A DNA stretch of 40,199 bases from Actinoplanes philippinensis (GTDB lineage: Bacteria > Actinomycetota > Actinomycetes > Mycobacteriales > Micromonosporaceae), in assembly GCF_900113015.1 (NCBI RefSeq), contig NZ_FONV01000035.1:1-40199 (forward strand), given 5' to 3'. Numbering within the stretch: the first letter of the stretch is position 1; each line of letters starts with the position of its first letter. Shown piece after piece: positions 15,398 through 23,213 of the stretch. A program made the translations under genes and the position numbers. Under the pieces are notes generated by a model. That model was not told where the DNA came from and did not search any database. It worked only from the letters and a program-made list of their open reading frames with translations.

Positions 15398-16917
15398 GTA
15401 CGCTGACCGCGCTCGCACGGGCGCAGGCGGTCGTCGCCGGTCGCGCCCAGCCGATCGCCACCGTGCGGCACCTGCATGTGCACGACCACCCGCTCGTGCT
15501 GATCCCGCTGGTCATGGCCGGTGAGGCGAACGCGCCCCTGGCCGCCATGGTCGGCACCGACCCGGCCCGCCCGAGGCTGCTCACCGTCGGCCAGCCGCGC
15601 AACCGCGACGAGCGCTTCGCCTTCGCCGCCGACCTCGCCGCGACCCTGGTGCCCTACGTCGACTCGTTCGCCACCGACACCGAGGACGTCGCCGTCGACC
15701 GGGGCCGGGACGTGCGCCGGCGGTACGTCGACGCGCCCCAGATCTGGGTGCCCAACCCGGCCGGTGTCGACTTCCTGCGGCTCTTCGGCCGATCCACCCG
15801 GTTCCGGAAGACCGACGGCGACAACCCGGTCCCGGCCGCCGTGCCGCTGCTCGGCCGCTGGCTCACCTTCTTCGCCAACACCGCCGAGATGCCCGGCTCG
15901 GCACTGCTGGTCAACGCCGTGCAGGCACTCGGGCTCCACTGGGTGACCGGGCAGAGCTCCGCCGAGGACGCCCAGTTCGGCGTGCAGCTCGCCTGGATCG
16001 AGGCCGGGGCGGCCGCCGCCCGCGAAGCCGAGAACGGGCCGGTCGCCGGGCCCGCCACCGACCCCGACTTCGACAACCGGGTGCTCGCGCCCCTCATCGA
16101 ACGCTCCGCGCCGGACCTGCCCCGGGTGCTCCACGACCTGCTCCTGCCCACGTGGGACCGGATGTGGCGTACCCTCGCGCTGCTCCGCCGTCTCCCCGTC
16201 GGCGAACGGGTCCGCCTGCGCTGGGACGCCGACCGCGACGCCTTCACCGCCTTCGCGCAGACGCTCGCCGAGGGCGGGCCGCCGCAACCCCGCCGTGACG
16301 GGGCGGTCGCCGCTGCCGCCCGCCTGCAGAGGCTGGAGAGCGCCGCCTCCCGGTATGCCGTCCAGCGCGCCTTCGACGACCCGCTGGTCCTGGCCGAATA
16401 CCGGCTCAGCGGGGCGGCCTTCGCCGGGACCGTCACTCTCGCCAACCCGGACCGGGTCGACGACAGCGGGAAACGGCCCGTCCTGCGGCCCCGGATCATG
16501 GTGCACACCGGTGAGCCGGTGCGGGTCGAGCCGGGCGCGTCGCTGACCTCGCCGGCCCGGCCCTCCCAGAAAGCGCGCGTCATCTCGATCAACCCGGCCG
16601 GCGACGGCGTGGACGTGCTGCTCGAACTCTCCGGCGGCATGGGGCGGCGCCTGGTCGCCGAGCCGGGCAGTGTTCCGGCCGTCGGGGAGCGGCTGATCCT
16701 GACCACGCTCAGTGAGGCCTACCGGCCCGGGGGCGCGCTGCCCGAACCGGCCGAGACGCCCTGGACCCATGGCGGCCCGCCGGTGCCCTTCGCCGACCAG
16801 CCGGACCCGTCAGATCAGCCGGACCAGCAAGAGGGCGATGTCGTCGCTGCGGCGCGGGGCGATCTCCAGGAGGCGGGCGCAGAGTTCGTCACCGGAACGG
16901 GACGCGTTCTCCCGTAA
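15394..16917 (+). CDS. Unknown protein coupled to the Cas4-like nuclease
   Basis: A 507-residue protein I cannot assign. It starts at TTG 15394, overlapping the nuclease stop by 4 bp. The N-terminal two thirds is mixed alpha/beta (RLLTVGQPRNRDERFAFAADL; LGRWLTFFANTAEMPGSALL; RVLHDLLLPTWDRMWRTL). The part from about residue 340 is beta-rich (PRIMVHTGEPVRVEPG, ARVISINPAGDGVDVLLEL), like an OB or barrel domain. No Walker motifs, zinc fingers or membrane helices. The last 36 codons run antisense through the end of the phosphatase gene (108-bp overlap) and are of low complexity, so the conserved protein may end near 16800. By coupling it is probably an accessory or targeting subunit of the nuclease. 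Confidence 0.75.
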   Translation: MSTLTALARAQAVVAGRAQPIATVRHLHVHDHPLVLIPLVMAGEANAPLAAMVGTDPARPRLLTVGQPRNRDERFAFAADLAATLVPYVDSFATDTEDVAVDRGRDVRRRYVDAPQIWVPNPAGVDFLRLFGRSTRFRKTDGDNPVPAAVPLLGRWLTFFANTAEMPGSALLVNAVQALGLHWVTGQSSAEDAQFGVQLAWIEAGAAAAREAENGPVAGPATDPDFDNRVLAPLIERSAPDLPRVLHDLLLPTWDRMWRTLALLRRLPVGERVRLRWDADRDAFTAFAQTLAEGGPPQPRRDGAVAAAARLQRLESAASRYAVQRAFDDPLVLAEYRLSGAAFAGTVTLANPDRVDDSGKRPVLRPRIMVHTGEPVRVEPGASLTSPARPSQKARVISINPAGDGVDVLLELSGGMGRRLVAEPGSVPAVGERLILTTLSEAYRPGGALPEPAETPWTHGGPPVPFADQPDPSDQPDQQEGDVVAAARGDLQEAGAEFVTGTGRVLP

Positions 16918-18675
16918 CACCGCCGACAGCCGGGCGATCCCGTCGTCCAGCAGCTGCTCCCGGTCCTCGACCAGGCCGTCGGTGTAGAGGATCAGCGTCG
17001 AGCCGGCCGGGACGAACCGGCGGGCCGTCGTGCGCGGCTCATCCCGGGGAGGCAGGCCCAGCAGCGGCTCCGGCGGCACCCACCACACCTGAACCTGGCC
17101 GTCCGGCAACAGCAGCAGCGGCGGCGGGTGCCCGGCGTTGGCGAACCCCACCTCGTACCCCGACCAGCACGTACGTACCCGAGCCAGCACCGCCGTCGCC
17201 GACGCCGGCACCCGCAACCCGTGCAGCGTCTGATCGAGAGCGGTGAGCAGCGCGCCCGGCTCCTCGTCCCGGCCGTAGGCGTCACCACGGATCAGATTGC
17301 GCAGCTGACCCATGGTCGCCGCGGCCTCGATGTCATGACCGGACACGTCCCCGACCGCGACCACCACGCTGCCGTCCGGCTGGGCGAACGCGTCATACCA
17401 GTCCCCGCCGACCGCCGCGCCGTCCTGCGCCGGGAGGTAACGGGCGTGCAGCTCGATCCCCGGCAGAACCGGCAGCTCGGTCAGCAGGCTCCGCTGCAGC
17501 ACCTCGGCGACGTGCCGCTGCTCCCGGTAGAGCCGGCCGTTCTCCACCGCGAGCCCCGCCCGGCGACCCACCTCCGCCGCCGTCCACTCCTCGGCGGCCG
17601 AGAACGCGGGCCGATCCGGCCGGTTCACCAGCAGGATCGCGCCCAGCGCCCGCCGCCGCACCGGCGACACCACCGGCACGATCAGCGAAGCCCCGAACCC
17701 GGCGCGCGCGGTGATCTCGGCAAGCTCGGCGTCACTGATCCGGCTCCGCATCTCGGCGTCACCGTCCGCGGACCGGACCGGACGGCCCCGCGCCCGCACC
17801 GCGAGGATCATCGCCCGCAGGTCGACGTGGGAACCGGCGGCCAGCTCGGCGAGCCGGGCCATGTCGGCCGCCCGCTCCGGATCGCGGTGCGCCGCCGAGA
17901 CACACGCGGCCCCGCCCGGATCGTCGGCGACCGCCACCACACACCAGTCGGCCAGCGCCGCCGTGACGATGTCACCGAGCCGGCGCATCGCCTCCGCCAC
18001 ATCCATCGTCGCGGCCAGCGACTCGGTCAGCTCGGCCAGCAACTCCAGCTGGTGGTGCGCCGACTCGGCCGCCCGGCGGGCCTCCTCAGCCGCCCCGCGC
18101 GCCTCCTCGGCAGCGCCGCGCGCCTCCTCGGCCGCCAGGCGTGTCTCCTCGGCCGCGATCCGGGCGATCCGCAGGCACACCTCCGACGAGCACACCTCGG
18201 CCAGCTCGCCGATCAGGGCGATCTCACTCGGCGTCCAGGCGCGCGGCTCCTGGTCGATGGCGCAGAGCGCCCCCACGATCAAGCCGTCCGGGTCGGTGAT
18301 CGGCGCACCCAGGTAGGCGATCGCGCCGATCTCACCGATCACCGGGTTGTCGCACATCCGAGGGTCGTCCCGCACATCCGGAACCACCTGCATCTCACCG
18401 GCGATCACGACGTGCCGGCTGAACGAATGGGTCAGCGGCATCTCCCGGGCCGAGGCCAGCGGCTCCGGCACCCCCATCTGGCCGGCCAGCACCTGCCGGT
18501 CCTCGCCCACCAGGCAGACCGCACCCATCGGGGCGTCGATCAGCTTGTGCACCAGCATCGCGACCCGGTTGAACGCGTCATCCGGCACCGGGCCCGAGGT
18601 GATTCGGCGCACCGAACGCAGGCGCGGCGCATCAGCGAGCACAGCTGCGCCGGTCAGGCCCCACTGAAGCACCAT
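16810..18675 (-). CDS. GAF-GAF-PP2C (SpoIIE/RsbU-like) serine phosphatase
   Basis: A 621-residue signalling protein. It has an N-terminal GAF domain (about 30-170, APMGAVCLVGEDRQVLAG; GALCAIDQEPRAW), a short coiled coil made of near-repeats of AAEEARG (about 175-215), a second GAF domain (about 220-385) and a C-terminal PP2C-type phosphatase of the SpoIIE/RsbU class (about 400-621). Metal and active-site motifs GGDWYDAF, GDVSGHD, NAGHPPP, YTDGLVE and SDDIALL are intact. Such proteins dephosphorylate anti-sigma-factor antagonists in response to signals sensed by the GAF domains. No RsbW/RsbV partner is nearby. The 3' end overlaps the 507-residue unknown gene by 108 bp. Confidence 0.92.
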   Translation of the reverse strand: MVLQWGLTGAAVLADAPRLRSVRRITSGPVPDDAFNRVAMLVHKLIDAPMGAVCLVGEDRQVLAGQMGVPEPLASAREMPLTHSFSRHVVIAGEMQVVPDVRDDPRMCDNPVIGEIGAIAYLGAPITDPDGLIVGALCAIDQEPRAWTPSEIALIGELAEVCSSEVCLRIARIAAEETRLAAEEARGAAEEARGAAEEARRAAESAHHQLELLAELTESLAATMDVAEAMRRLGDIVTAALADWCVVAVADDPGGAACVSAAHRDPERAADMARLAELAAGSHVDLRAMILAVRARGRPVRSADGDAEMRSRISDAELAEITARAGFGASLIVPVVSPVRRRALGAILLVNRPDRPAFSAAEEWTAAEVGRRAGLAVENGRLYREQRHVAEVLQRSLLTELPVLPGIELHARYLPAQDGAAVGGDWYDAFAQPDGSVVVAVGDVSGHDIEAAATMGQLRNLIRGDAYGRDEEPGALLTALDQTLHGLRVPASATAVLARVRTCWSGYEVGFANAGHPPPLLLLPDGQVQVWWVPPEPLLGLPPRDEPRTTARRFVPAGSTLILYTDGLVEDREQLLDDGIARLSAVLRENASRSGDELCARLLEIAPRRSDDIALLLVRLI

Positions 18676-19314
18676 CGCCCCCCGCGGTCTCGACCGTCAG
18701 GCTACCGGCGGCACGTGTACACGCATCGTTTCCGCCGCGACCCGATCATCCGTTTCAACCCGCCCGAAAGGACTACCCACCCCCTGCCCGGGGGCCGTCC
18801 CTCCAGTCTCGCCGTTCCCCGGCGACCCGTTCCGCCCCATCCATTCTCCCCGGCGGTTCCGCCCAGCCCCACCTCCCGAGCGAACCCATTTCCCCGCCGC
18901 CGCGCCCGTCACGGCTGCCACCACACCACGATGGCCGGCCGCGCCCGGAGCGGATCAGTCTCGCTCGTAGCGGTCCGGATCAGTGCCGGCTGATCGTCAG
19001 GGCTGTCGCCAGGTGCTTTCTCAGGGCGGGTCGCCGGGCGCTTTCTCAGGGCGGGTCGCCGGGCGCTTTCTCAGGGCGGGTCGCCGGGCGCTTTCTCAGG
19101 GCGGTCGCCAGGTGCTTTCTCAGGGCTGTCGCCGGGCGCTGATGACTGCCCTGACGACGAGCCGGGGCGGGACCTGCCCCGCGCTCGGCCGGTCGTGGTG
19201 GGGATCCGGCGGTGATGGGGCAGCAGCCCGGCGGTCGCGCTGGGGCCCTGCGCCGGGATCACCTCGCGGGGACAGCCACGGGGCGCTGCGTAGGTCGTAC
19301 CGAATCGGTGATTC
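18676..19314. other. Intergenic region with a minisatellite
   Basis: A 639-bp gap upstream of the phosphatase gene and downstream of the PrimPol gene, both on the minus strand. Small frames here lack ribosome-binding sites and have skewed composition (Pro/Arg/Gly/Ser), so I call no gene. The main content is the tandem array at 18997-19140. The left part (18676-18960) should hold the phosphatase promoter, but no clear -10/-35 pair stands out. Confidence 0.6.
18997..19140. repeat. 25-bp tandem repeat array (about six copies)
   Basis: Three identical 25-bp units (19021-19045, 19046-19070, 19071-19095) are flanked by 24-bp variants (18997-19020 and 19096-19119) and a partial unit (19120-19140). 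Each contains ctttctcagggc and the small dyad ggcg-ggt-cgcc. The 25-bp period breaks any reading frame, so this is not protein repeat coding. There are no spacers, so it is not CRISPR. Confidence 0.9.
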
Positions 19315-20163
19315 TCAGGCCGCGCTCGACGGTCGGTGAGTGAACGGCTGACGCCGGCCCGCGGTGAGGCCCGACCGGATCGTGCGACGGGTCTCCGCCC
19401 GGCCCAGGCCGGCATGGCGCGCCGCGGCGGTCAGCGCCCATCGGACCTCGGCCTCGTCGAGCAGACCCGCGCCGACGAGGCGGCCGAGCGCGAAAGCGGC
19501 CCGGTTCAGGGTGTCGTTGCGGGTGCCGGGAGCGGCGTCGGCGACCCGGCCGGTCTCGGCGTCCAGCGCCGCCTCCGCGTAGCGGCCGGGATGGGCCGGG
19601 AACGGCCGGCGGGCCGGCTCGGGTGGCGGGCCCGCGATCAGCGCCACCAGCGGCGCCGGACCGGGCGGCAGAGCCACCGCGGGCCGCTGGATCCAGCGGT
19701 AGTCGCCCCCGCTCGCGTGCCGTGACGGCGGCGCCAGGACATAGCCGCCCGAACCACGCCAATCCAGGCCGGGCAGCAGGCGGACCCGGTTGCCGAAGCC
19801 GGTCGGGCGGAACCAGAGGTGCCGCCCACCCGAACCGGTCCGCACCTGTGGACCGGGCGGGATGTCGCCGCCGAGCAGATGGCGCAGCCCGTGCCAGCCC
19901 TCCGCCGAGTCGACGTCGGCCACATCCATCACCACACCGGTCCGCAGGCCGACGTTGGCGCGTGGCCAGAACGTCCACCACAGGCGGATCTGAGACGGAT
20001 CGGTCGACGCCTCGGACAGGCCGTGTCGCAGCCGGGGATGTTTGCCGGAACGCTCGCATCGGGCCCCTCTGTCGCAGGAACAGGCGCCGGTCAGGTCAGG
20101 TGTGTGCACCGGCAGGACGGGGACCCCGTGCCGGGCATACGCCAGGGCAGCCGTGAGCGACAT
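19315..20163 (-). CDS. Bifunctional DNA primase/polymerase (PrimPol, AEP superfamily)
   Basis: A 282-residue protein. The N-terminal region has a possible zinc knuckle (C28, C30, C36 followed by GKHPR). The archaeo-eukaryotic primase core follows: motif I D83-x-D85 in VADVDSAEG, motif II GGRHLWF (H115), motif III region LDWRGSGGYVLAPPS then GGDYRW. A helical C-terminal segment (about 210-270, GTRNDTLNRAAFALGRLVGAG) matches the usual tail of this family. It probably makes primers or copies DNA without a helicase domain of its own. Third gene of an operon with the SF1 helicase and Beta protein. The ATG at 20163 is the first conserved start, though its Shine-Dalgarno is poor. Relatives are replication proteins of actinomycete integrative elements and of prophages. 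Confidence 0.88.
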   Translation of the reverse strand: MSLTAALAYARHGVPVLPVHTPDLTGACSCDRGARCERSGKHPRLRHGLSEASTDPSQIRLWWTFWPRANVGLRTGVVMDVADVDSAEGWHGLRHLLGGDIPPGPQVRTGSGGRHLWFRPTGFGNRVRLLPGLDWRGSGGYVLAPPSRHASGGDYRWIQRPAVALPPGPAPLVALIAGPPPEPARRPFPAHPGRYAEAALDAETGRVADAAPGTRNDTLNRAAFALGRLVGAGLLDEAEVRWALTAAARHAGLGRAETRRTIRSGLTAGRRQPFTHRPSSAA

Positions 20164-20182
20164 TAGAACAACCGTACGACAA

Positions 20183-21187
20183 TCAGCCTCCCCTCGGCAG
20201 GGTGTGCAGCACGTGAGCGATGTGGTGGGAGGTGCCCCACGCGATCCAGCTGGCCGAGCTGCCGGCGCCCCGCGCTGTCCGGGCACGTCTCGCGATCTCG
20301 GCGTCGCCCCACGAGAACCGGGCGCCGATCGACGGCCACTGCGGCGAGGACACCAGCGTGCGGCAGAGATCGTGGCATCGGTCGTCGCTACGGCCGCCGC
20401 GCCGGGCCCAGCGGTAGATCCACCACTCCGTCGCCGTCGTGTACCGCAAGGTCGGCAGCTGCCGATGGTGCTGAACCCCGCGGCGCCGCACCGGGGACGT
20501 GACGCCGTAGTCGGCGTAGCCCAGATCCGGGTCGCCGAGGCGTTCCCAGACCCTTGCGTCGAGCCGGCCCAGCGCCACCGGCCGGTCGGTCGGCAGATCG
20601 TCGAGATTCGGCGGCATCGCGCCGGACGCCACGCTCACCGAGCGCCAGGGCGTGTCGCGGGCCCAGCGCAGCACCCGGCGTGCCCTGTCCTCCACCGCTG
20701 TGGCGTGCGCCAGGCAGGCGGTCTCGGCCAGGTCGATGAGCAGGTCGATCTCACCCGGGTCGAGGGTGGCGGCCCGCAGCATCCGCTCGATGACGGCGTC
20801 CGCCTCGGCCGGGTTGACGGCATCCTCGTGCGGCCGCAGGCGGAGCACGGCGCCCCGCTGATGCAGCCGGGCGGCGCGGCCGTGGCCGGCCAGCCGCAGA
20901 CTGCTCTCGTGTGGCCGGAGCACCGGGATCATCGCGAGGCCGAGGCCGCTCAGGCGCTCCGCCAGCATCTCCGGCCCGGCGGTCTGCTCGGGCACCTCTC
21001 CGAAGTCGACGGCCAGCGCCCGCACGCGTGGTCGTAGCTCGCGGACCAGCGGAAGGACGACACCGTCCGGCTCCAGCTCGACGATGGGGACGATCCGCTC
21101 GGACTCCTCCGCCGACAGGTGTGCCAGGGCTGTGAACTCGCCCCGACGCGGTCGCAGGATCGGGTGGTAGACCCGGTCGCGCTTCAT
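20183..21187 (-). CDS. Beta family protein (T4 Beta_protein-like)
   Basis: A 334-residue protein whose N-terminus YHPILRPRRGEFTAL, then IVPIVELEP, matches the opening of the Beta_protein family (PF14350; also seen as sce7725-type proteins). Further repeated strand-helix units (LAMIPVLRP, EIDLLIDLAE, SVSVASGAMP) suggest a TIM-barrel-like fold. The C-terminal part (TATEWWIYRWARRGG, DLCRTLVSSP, GDAEIARRA) is the conserved tail. Molecular function is not known. It lies between helicase and PrimPol with gaps of 15 and 19 nt, so the three are very probably one operon. No membrane segment. Confidence 0.8.
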   Translation of the reverse strand: MKRDRVYHPILRPRRGEFTALAHLSAEESERIVPIVELEPDGVVLPLVRELRPRVRALAVDFGEVPEQTAGPEMLAERLSGLGLAMIPVLRPHESSLRLAGHGRAARLHQRGAVLRLRPHEDAVNPAEADAVIERMLRAATLDPGEIDLLIDLAETACLAHATAVEDRARRVLRWARDTPWRSVSVASGAMPPNLDDLPTDRPVALGRLDARVWERLGDPDLGYADYGVTSPVRRRGVQHHRQLPTLRYTTATEWWIYRWARRGGRSDDRCHDLCRTLVSSPQWPSIGARFSWGDAEIARRARTARGAGSSASWIAWGTSHHIAHVLHTLPRGG

Positions 21188-21202
21188 TCACCAACCGTAC
21201 CG

Positions 21203-22507
21203 TCACGGACGGTATAGATGGGCAAGCATCGATTGATTGGCCTCCCACCCGTCGGGGAACTTCACGGGAACATTCAGGTGCACCGGCTCGGTCGACGGGT
21301 GCGCGTCGAGCAGCTCGGCGATGCCCGCCCGGGCCACCACGACGCACGCATGCCGATGCCGGGAGGTCAGCACGCAGAGGCGGCCCGACTCCAGGTGGAA
21401 GGCGGTCGCGTCACGCCGGCCGGAGAGCGGGTGCAGCACCACCGTCAAGTCGTACTCCCGGCCCTGCAGGCGATTCGCGGTGTCCACAGTGACCCCCGCC
21501 GCCTCCTCCGGCAACAGCGAACGGATCACCGCGACCTGGTCGCGGTGGGCGGCCCCGACGGCGATCCGCTCCGGTGTCAACCGGCCGGTGCCGGACTCCG
21601 AGGACGCGATGCCCTCCCTGGTCAGCGCCCGTGCGGCGAGCGTCGCGCAGGCGGCGGCGGCTTCCGCATCGGTACGCACGGTGAAGCGCTCCGCCAGCTC
21701 GTGCAACCCCCAGCCGGTCGCCGCGGCCGCATCGAGCGCCTCGTCGAACGCGTCCCGCCCCGGCTGCTCGAAAGCGAGCGTGCGATCACCCGGCCCGGTC
21801 CCCGAACGGAACCCGGTGAACGGGTAGAACGCCTGCGCCACCACCGGAGCCGCGGACGCCGGCAGCCGCCACGACACCGGCAGCCGATGCACCGGCAGCT
21901 CCGGATTGTGCCGCAGCAGCACCGCCACCGCGCTCTGCATCGGATCCCAGGACAGGCCGATCCACCGCTCCACCTCCACCGTCGAGAACGGATCCAGCTG
22001 GCCCGGGTCGCCGACGAACAGGGCGCGCGCAAACCTCGGCGCGACGCGCAACAGAGCATCGGAGCGCATCTGGTACGCCTCGTCGACGATCGCCCACGGC
22101 CAGGTGCCCTCGGTGACCGTGGCCCACTTGGCCGCCGTGCCGATCGTCACCGGTGGTGAACCCAGATCCGCCACCTTCGCCGCGACCCGGCACCCCGGTT
22201 GCGCCCTGACCCGTGGTGTCGGCTCGTAGTCGACCGCCGACAACCGGCCCACCCGCAGCTCCGGCGAACGTGCCCCGAGCCGCTCGATCAGGTCGTCCAC
22301 CTGCTCATTGGTCTGCGCCACGATCATCAGCGGCTCACCGGTGGCGGCCAGCTCCCCGGCTGCGCGCACCACGAGCGTCGACTTGCCGGCGCCCGGTGGC
22401 GAATCGACCACCACGCCGCGATGATCACCTTCGGTGAGATCGCGGAGGACCGCGGAGATGACGGCCGCGGCCTCCTCGGCCGGGCTGACGAGCGTGTTCG
22501 AACCCAT
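21203..22507 (-). CDS. Compact SF1-type DNA helicase
   Basis: A 434-residue superfamily 1 helicase/ATPase. Motif I DSPPGAGKST (K42), motif II AIVDEAY (D142/E143), motif III FVGDPGQLDP (about 165-173), an SF1-type VSWRLP (211-216), motif V TANRLQGREYDL (343-354) and motif VI TSRHRHACVV (381-390) are all visible, in the Dna2/Upf1-like arrangement. It is short for the class (usually above 600 residues), with minimal insertions and no fused nuclease. First gene of the operon with Beta and PrimPol. The start at 22507 lacks a Shine-Dalgarno; TACCGT lies 6 nt upstream, so a leaderless transcript is possible. Confidence 0.9.
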   Translation of the reverse strand: MGSNTLVSPAEEAAAVISAVLRDLTEGDHRGVVVDSPPGAGKSTLVVRAAGELAATGEPLMIVAQTNEQVDDLIERLGARSPELRVGRLSAVDYEPTPRVRAQPGCRVAAKVADLGSPPVTIGTAAKWATVTEGTWPWAIVDEAYQMRSDALLRVAPRFARALFVGDPGQLDPFSTVEVERWIGLSWDPMQSAVAVLLRHNPELPVHRLPVSWRLPASAAPVVAQAFYPFTGFRSGTGPGDRTLAFEQPGRDAFDEALDAAAATGWGLHELAERFTVRTDAEAAAACATLAARALTREGIASSESGTGRLTPERIAVGAAHRDQVAVIRSLLPEEAAGVTVDTANRLQGREYDLTVVLHPLSGRRDATAFHLESGRLCVLTSRHRHACVVVARAGIAELLDAHPSTEPVHLNVPVKFPDGWEANQSMLAHLYRP

Positions 22508-22586
22508 TCCGGCACGGTAGCGCCCACCCCTGACAAAACGCGGGACGGCCGGTGGGTCCGGCGCCTTCGGGACGTACGCAGCGTAG

Positions 22587-22595
22587 TTATCCACA
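22587..22595. promoter_or_regulatory. Perfect DnaA-box sequence
   Basis: TTATCCACA in the divergent promoter region between the helicase operon and the ybaB-like gene. It equals the strong E. coli DnaA box and is one base from the Streptomyces-type consensus TTGTCCACA. Single sites can be transcriptional rather than replicative. Function unproven. Confidence 0.4.
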
Positions 22596-22666
22596 GGCCT
22601 TTCCCGCGGGTTCGTCAATCTCGCTACCGTCTGCCGCGAAGTCATCACGATGGATGAGGAGGCGGC

Positions 22667-23173
22667 ATGTTCGACGGGCGGAGCCTCGGCGACGACCAGC
22701 GCTTGATCGACGAGTGGCGGGACGTTATCGAGAAGCGTGCGGCCCAGAGCCGGGAGCTGGAGGCGCGGCTGGCACAGCTCTCGGGGACCGCGCGAAGTCC
22801 CGACGGACTGGTCGCCGTCACCGTCGGTCCGGCGGGCGACCTCGCGGCGCTCGAGCTCGGCGAGGGCATCCGGCGGCGGGCCGCGGCCGTCACCGCGCGG
22901 GAGATCGTGTCGACGTTGCGGGCGGCGCACGTCGCTCTGGTCGCTGCGGTCACGGTCGTGGCCGACGAGACGGTCGGGGCGGGCACGGCCACCGGGCGGG
23001 CGATCATTTCGGCGTATGTGGAAGGGCTCGGCCCGCCTGCCGGTTCCTCCGGCGCCCCGGGCGGCGGCGCCTCGCTCGGTGCTCGTGGCACGGCGGCCGT
23101 TCCGAGCGCGTCGGCTCCGCGGGATTCGGCTGCCGTCGAGCAATCGCGCGACAGCAGGTCGGGCCGTGATTGA
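22667..23173 (+). CDS. YbaB/EbfC-like nucleoid-associated protein
   Basis: A 168-residue protein of the actinobacterial YbaB/EbfC type. It starts with a helix (MFDGRSLGDDQRLIDEWRD, IEKRAAQSRELEARL), then the characteristic strands DGLVAVTVGPAGDLAALELGEGI with IRRRAAAVTAREIVSTLRAA. The core ends near residue 120; the remaining Ala/Ser/Gly tail is low-complexity and likely disordered, so the protein is longer than canonical YbaB (about 100). Family members bind DNA as dimers. AGGAGG lies about 6 nt before the ATG. It starts 159 bp from the divergent helicase and is followed closely by the 23214-23669 gene. Confidence 0.82.
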   Translation: MFDGRSLGDDQRLIDEWRDVIEKRAAQSRELEARLAQLSGTARSPDGLVAVTVGPAGDLAALELGEGIRRRAAAVTAREIVSTLRAAHVALVAAVTVVADETVGAGTATGRAIISAYVEGLGPPAGSSGAPGGGASLGARGTAAVPSASAPRDSAAVEQSRDSRSGRD

Positions 23174-23213
23174 GCAGTCGATCTTTCTGGAAACGAACGG
23201 GGAGGAGCGGACC

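Noticed and set aside
18997..19140. CRISPR array
   Set aside because: Repeats abut directly without spacers, and no cas adaptation genes are near; it is a minisatellite.
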